From positions 1 through 64,000 of the forward strand of contig JASANC010005142.1 in NCBI GenBank assembly GCA_030248135.1: a stretch of 64,000 nucleotides of DNA. Direction: 5' to 3'. This DNA is from Theristus sp. LFF4_11 (Eukaryota > Nematoda > Chromadorea > Monhysterida > Xyalidae). A model generated the notes under the pieces. The model had not been told where the DNA came from. It did no database searches and was given only the letters and a program-made list of their open reading frames with translations. This document shows, piece by piece, positions 60,171-64,000 of this stretch. Each line of letters opens with the position of its first letter. Positions within the stretch are counted from its first letter, which is position 1. A program made the position numbers and the translations under genes.

Positions 60171-60848
60171 GACGTTCAATCACAACAGATCGATAATGCA
60201 ATCAGTGGTGAATCGAATGCAAATCATTGCAAAACGAAAACTGAGATACAGTGCGAACAGGTGTGTGCGTTTTTACTCGCGCGCATTACTGATGTCATGT
60301 ATGACCCTATTTAGTAAAATTGGTGCACAAAGAGTAGGTCAACGTGCAAACAACATTACTTTGTGTCTGTATGATTGTCTGGTATCGAAAACAGAAATAC
60401 ATATGTAGGTACACCCTGTGCAAAAATCAAACTGTAATCAGATGCAAACATAATAATGCAACAGGTTTCTCGTGAACGCTGATTGTCTTCGTCTGGCGAA
60501 ACAAGATTATAAATTGATCGCCAAAACCGAACGTTTTTAAAATCAAAGTGAAATCACGCTGCAGATTTCTTATTTTGTTGGATATTTGTTAACTGCACTA
60601 CACGAGCATCACTCGCGCTTAAAACAGGTTAGTGGTTAGTCCTGTCCAATGATCTCCAAGCTCTCATGTTAACATTTACGAGCTCGCTCATGAATAGTCC
60701 CACGCCCCACAAATTCCACACAAATCAGGCTGTCCACAAAAAACAAATGGAACTGTCAACTGCATAGAGGTCTGCGCGTAGGTAGTGTGATTTTTAACTT
60801 TTCTGCTGGTTTACTCATTGCAGTGGTTTTGGTATGACTTATTTTTTC

Positions 60849-61053
60849 GAACGTGTCCCACTGAAATGACGTCATGTGCTGCAAAACATGCGCTTGCCGT
60901 TCACAGCAAACCAGACTTTCCGTTTAGCCGATCTCTTCCCGTAAACAAATGGTGAATGTCGAATCAGTCACACCAAACTGACATTTTAGTGCCTGTACTT
61001 TCACAAACGGGCGTTTTTAAAGCAAATGACGTCATTTTAGTCCGGACACGTTT
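60849..61053 (-). mobile_element. Short inverted-repeat element with TGACGTCA-like ends, copy 3
   Basis: Inverted copy of 19445-19644, with both ACGTCAT-bearing arms and the shared outer flank GAATAAATCCACAATA. Confidence 0.85.
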
Positions 61054-61172
61054 GAATAAATCCACAATAGTAGTATGGTATTGGAAATGGCATATTTTTT
61101 GCATGTGCTAACATTTTTTACTAAAGACATGTTCGCTAACAAAAAAAACACCTTCAAAAATGTCACACCAAC

Positions 61173-61859
61173 CTGCTCCGTGTTGACCATGGTTCGCGTC
61201 CGTTTCACCTTTGGCGTTCGCTGTTTCACGGTGGCTGCTGATTTTTTTGTTTTTGCCGTCTTTTTCGTTTTTGTTAACTTGTGTGCCTTTTTTGCTCCGG
61301 CTTGCTTGCGCCTGTTTGCCTTTTTTTGCTGTTCAGCCATCCATTCCACCAACTGGGCGCCCTCCTCTGCTGTTACCACCATGGTGCCTAAATATGAAAA
61401 CAATGAACATAAAAACAAACAAAAAAAACTGGCATAATGCTTTCACGCACCTTTCTTCTGTACTTTTGGCACTTTTTTGCGCGCTTTCGTCTGTTTGCCC
61501 CGTGTCTTTTCACCAACTGCACCGCCCATCCAGTTGAGCAGCTCCTGTCCTTCAGCAGCAGTGGCTTTCATTGTGCCGTGTTTTGCAACCTTGGGCACTT
61601 TCGATTGTTGACTAACCATCTCAAGGCCTTGCAACTGAAAAAACGTGATTTGGTATCTGGTTTCGAAATACAATGTACGTAGTTTTGTAGATTGAATGGA
61701 TTGTGCTAATCGTATGGGAGGGAGCCAGTATTTATGGGGCCAATAAAAGTGATTCATACCAGAAAAGGCATATTGTGTGATCGCATATTGTACCTGAATC
61801 AAGCTGTTCGCACGGGCAGCTTTCAAGAAGCCAACTCCTTCGCTTGCTGTTGCAGTCAT
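61173..61859 (-). CDS. Lys-rich protein with repeated EG-hydrophobic-W-M modules
   Basis: Exons 61859-61794, 61634-61451 and 61387-61173 join in phases 0 and 1. Each starts a module: TATASEGVGFLKAA, TAAEGQELLNWMGG and TAEEGAQLVEWMAE. The second and third are followed by a long Lys/Arg/Ala-rich tail (KKVPKVQKKG; TKTKKTAKTKKSAATVK). The start MTATASEG has a clean ATG. The frame may run on past 61173 or be spliced (donor GTTGGT), so the 3' end is open. The pattern (short globular motif, then basic tail) is like linker-histone or HMG-type chromatin proteins, but no such fold is recognisable. Related exons lie at 43403-43722. Confidence 0.6.
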
Positions 61860-61869
61860 TGTGCTCTGG

Positions 61870-62750
61870 CGTTTTGCGCGAGGCTAAAATATCTAACGGT
61901 TCTTTTTACATTCTGCGTGTCGTTAAAAACGAGAACCGTTTCTTACCGATGCCATTCTAATTTTGCCGATGATCTGATGTTCACAGACGCTTTGTTTCCA
62001 AATAGATATAACTTGTTATCCAGAAGCAGACTGAATATTGAATTTTTTTAGTGTCAGTATGTTTGAACATGCCAGCCCAGAGAAGAACGTTCATATCGCC
62101 AGGGAGACACAGGCGTGTTGGGGCGTGCTTTGCTCGTTCATTGTCGACTAGCTGGATTGTGTTAGGTATTTGAAATTTCCCGAACAATAATGTGTTTCTC
62201 TGTGTGTGTGTGTGTTCTGTTCGGTTGCACAATTTTTTTCAGATTATTCAACACCACGGCGTTATTGTGTGTGTTTTTATTCTGTGTTATTCAATCAATG
62301 CAATAAAAGCTAAAATTTTTGTAACGTAAAACATTGGTCGTTTTTCAGTATTTTTACTAAAAATGCATTGTATATTCATGTTTTTTTCATCAGTTTGAAC
62401 ACGGAATTTTTATACTTGTTTCATGATTGAACGAGCGAATAAGTGCTGGTCCGAATGTAAGCTAACAAAATTTTTAACATATGTTGACCAAAAAATCAGG
62501 TCATAAAGAAAACCAATGAAAAAAGATACCAGTACAGTTCCGTGATGACACCATAAAAAAATTTTCGGTTATATGCCTATACCTCCATCTGTTGGCATGT
62601 AACGAGGCGCGACCTCCACATGTCAAAACTCGAAGCGACAGAGGAAATTATGGGGTTCGTAGTGTGTAACCGAATCTGCGAAATGCAGTGTGCAATTGCA
62701 AATGGCACAAAACTACTATCACAGAACAAACAGCATAGCCGAAGACACCG
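61870..62750. other. Spacer, no supported gene
   Basis: Only short, motif-free frames; includes a GTGT microsatellite-like run near 62205. Confidence 0.45.
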
Positions 62751-62754
62751 ATGA

Positions 62755-64000
62755 TCACGTATTCTCGGCCAAATGTGCGTTGGCGAGTGTACCGTAATCG
62801 CCAGTTGGTGATTGGCAATTTGGCGGCATATAGCGTTCGTCACAGACGCAGTGATACTCACTCAGGGCGCTCCAAGTGGTGCATCCGGCCGATGCCGCTT
62901 TTTGTCTGCATCTGCCGTGTCCATTGCACTTTGTCTGTGCACACGTGCGTGCCAGCTCAGTCACCAGGACAGAGTACGGACCAAGCAGATCCTGCACAAA
63001 GTCGCCAATCGCTCTGCATCCTTGCGCCGTCGACAGCGACTTCCAACTTGACCACAAGAGCACGCCGGAGGCGCCGACATCGGCTGACTGCTTGATAGTG
63101 CTGCAGAGGTCGCGCTGAAAATGCATGCCGCTGCGATACGTTCGTTGCTTTGGTTCGTTACTGCATTGCGATGGTTGGCCGCACTCCAAACATGCATCAC
63201 AAATCAACAAGCAAGGAAACCTCCGAGTAAAAATGCAGTGCGTCTGCGGTGTCGTGTTCCGTTTCGTACAGATTATAGGCGACGGTGGAATAGGGGTAAA
63301 TCGGCTGATGCCGCCGTGACAGACGCAACGATTCACGCAGCACAGCTTGGACGTATGCGTGACGTTGCTCCTGTGGCCATGTTCGCTGCGACTCTTTCAG
63401 ATAGATCGACGGGTACAGTGCTGTGCTCGCATTAAACAGCCAGTTCAGCCTGCAAGGAAACATTGGCTTTTGCAATCGGTCAAACGGGTGCACAAGTATC
63501 TAACGAACAGACTTTGTATCTGTTCAGTGTTTATTGTTTCAGTGTGGTGCACGTTGAACTAAATTGAAAGCTCAATAAAATGTTGAACTGATTTATAGCG
63601 TTTTTTTCAGTGAGCTGCAAACTGACTTGTTGTTGAGTTGTTGATAAAATGGCGAGCAATTGGCGCCAAGCGACTGCTGTCCGGAGCATACTGGATATCC
63701 ATAGTAGCCCCATTTGGCTTTCGGCCGAAGCTGCTGCGCGTATGTCAGTGTTCGCAACAAAAACAATCTGTGAGGAATTTTGGCAGCTTGTTGTTAAAAT
63801 CGGTGTCACTTTTAAATTCAAGAACAGGCCTGCGTCATCTGCCGATCGAACTAGGAAGCAGGTTGAAAAACATTAAGCAATCACTCAGCCTCTTTTGTCC
63901 ACTGTAGTCATTCAGCAGTTCACCTGGCCGCTGCATTGAACTGCAGTCTTGCGAGCTGCGCTGCTTTGTCGATGTGAATGGTCGGGTGTTGCTGGAGCAC
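62755..64000 (-). CDS. Hyaluronidase (GH56), 5' end beyond the window
   Basis: Four exons seen: 64000-63924 (continues past the edge), 63767-63627, 63449-63221, 63114-62755. The family cleaves hyaluronan or chondroitin chains. Visible landmarks: ARLQFNAAAR, then LRPKAKWGYYGYPVC (family: LRP..LWGYYG.PDC), LFNASTALYPSIYL, LRESLRLSRRHQPIYPY, ADVGASGVLLWSSW, LLGPYSVLV and the EGF-like end CNGHGRC ... YHCVC. Exon joins are in phase. The catalytic Asp-Glu pair lies upstream of the window, so activity cannot be judged. Spacing and cysteine order match a secreted GH56 enzyme. Confidence 0.93.

Overview
This window is animal genomic DNA. Most genes are split by short GT-AG introns (often 60-150 nt), coding exons match animal proteins exon by exon, and the intergenic space is filled with small inverted-repeat transposons. 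The species is not resolved. The compact genes and the Y-box protein with a long RGG tail would suit a nematode or another small invertebrate, but nothing here proves it. No bacterial or viral operon is present. All exon coordinates were derived by hand from reading-frame continuity and splice signals; family assignments come from remembered conserved motifs, not from searches.

Layout, left to right. 0.2-3.9 kb: Y-box/cold-shock RNA-binding protein (+). 5.8-12.5 kb: a minus-strand block with a MYND zinc-finger fragment, a possible Mediator subunit 8, TTC19 (mitochondrial complex III assembly) and a SNAPC5-like subunit. 12.7-18.1 kb: a transposon nest, with two hAT-like families and a TA-target family inserted into older C/G-rich repeats. 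18.2-19.3 kb: an unrecognised charged protein (+). 21.8-24.1 kb: GAPDH, 10 exons (+). 25.3-28.4 kb: an N-BAR/endophilin-like protein (-). 29.0-36.5 kb: topoisomerase III-beta, 20 exons (-). 36.8-39.8 kb: PUS10 pseudouridine synthase (-). 39.9-42.4 kb: repeats, including a third hAT-like copy with perfect 8-bp target duplications and a tRNA-derived SINE. 43.4-43.7 kb: two exons of a Lys/Arg-rich repeat protein. 45.2-60.2 kb: a tandem cluster of at least seven intact secreted cysteine-rich proteins plus one pseudogene and one fragment, all on the minus strand, invaded by a palindromic mariner relic. 61.2-61.9 kb: a Lys-rich repeat protein related to the 43-kb exons (-). 62.8-64.0 kb: the C-terminal half of a GH56 hyaluronidase (-), running off the window edge.

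The housekeeping genes do not form one pathway. TOP3B and PUS10 are 308 bp apart on the same strand and both act on nucleic acids, but no shared function is implied. The most novel part is the secreted cysteine-rich cluster. Its members share a recurring cysteine block and an N-terminal secretion signal but differ in linkers and tails (TTTT runs, Pro/Arg-rich, Gly/Trp-rich, Asp-Thr/Gly-Thr repeats), with recent duplication and decay visible. I recognise no named family for it. Two other sequence-level observations stand out: several introns are best explained by GC-AG rather than GT-AG boundaries, and two repeats carrying insertions at 13.7 and 16-17 kb have uninterrupted copies near 42 kb that show the empty sites.
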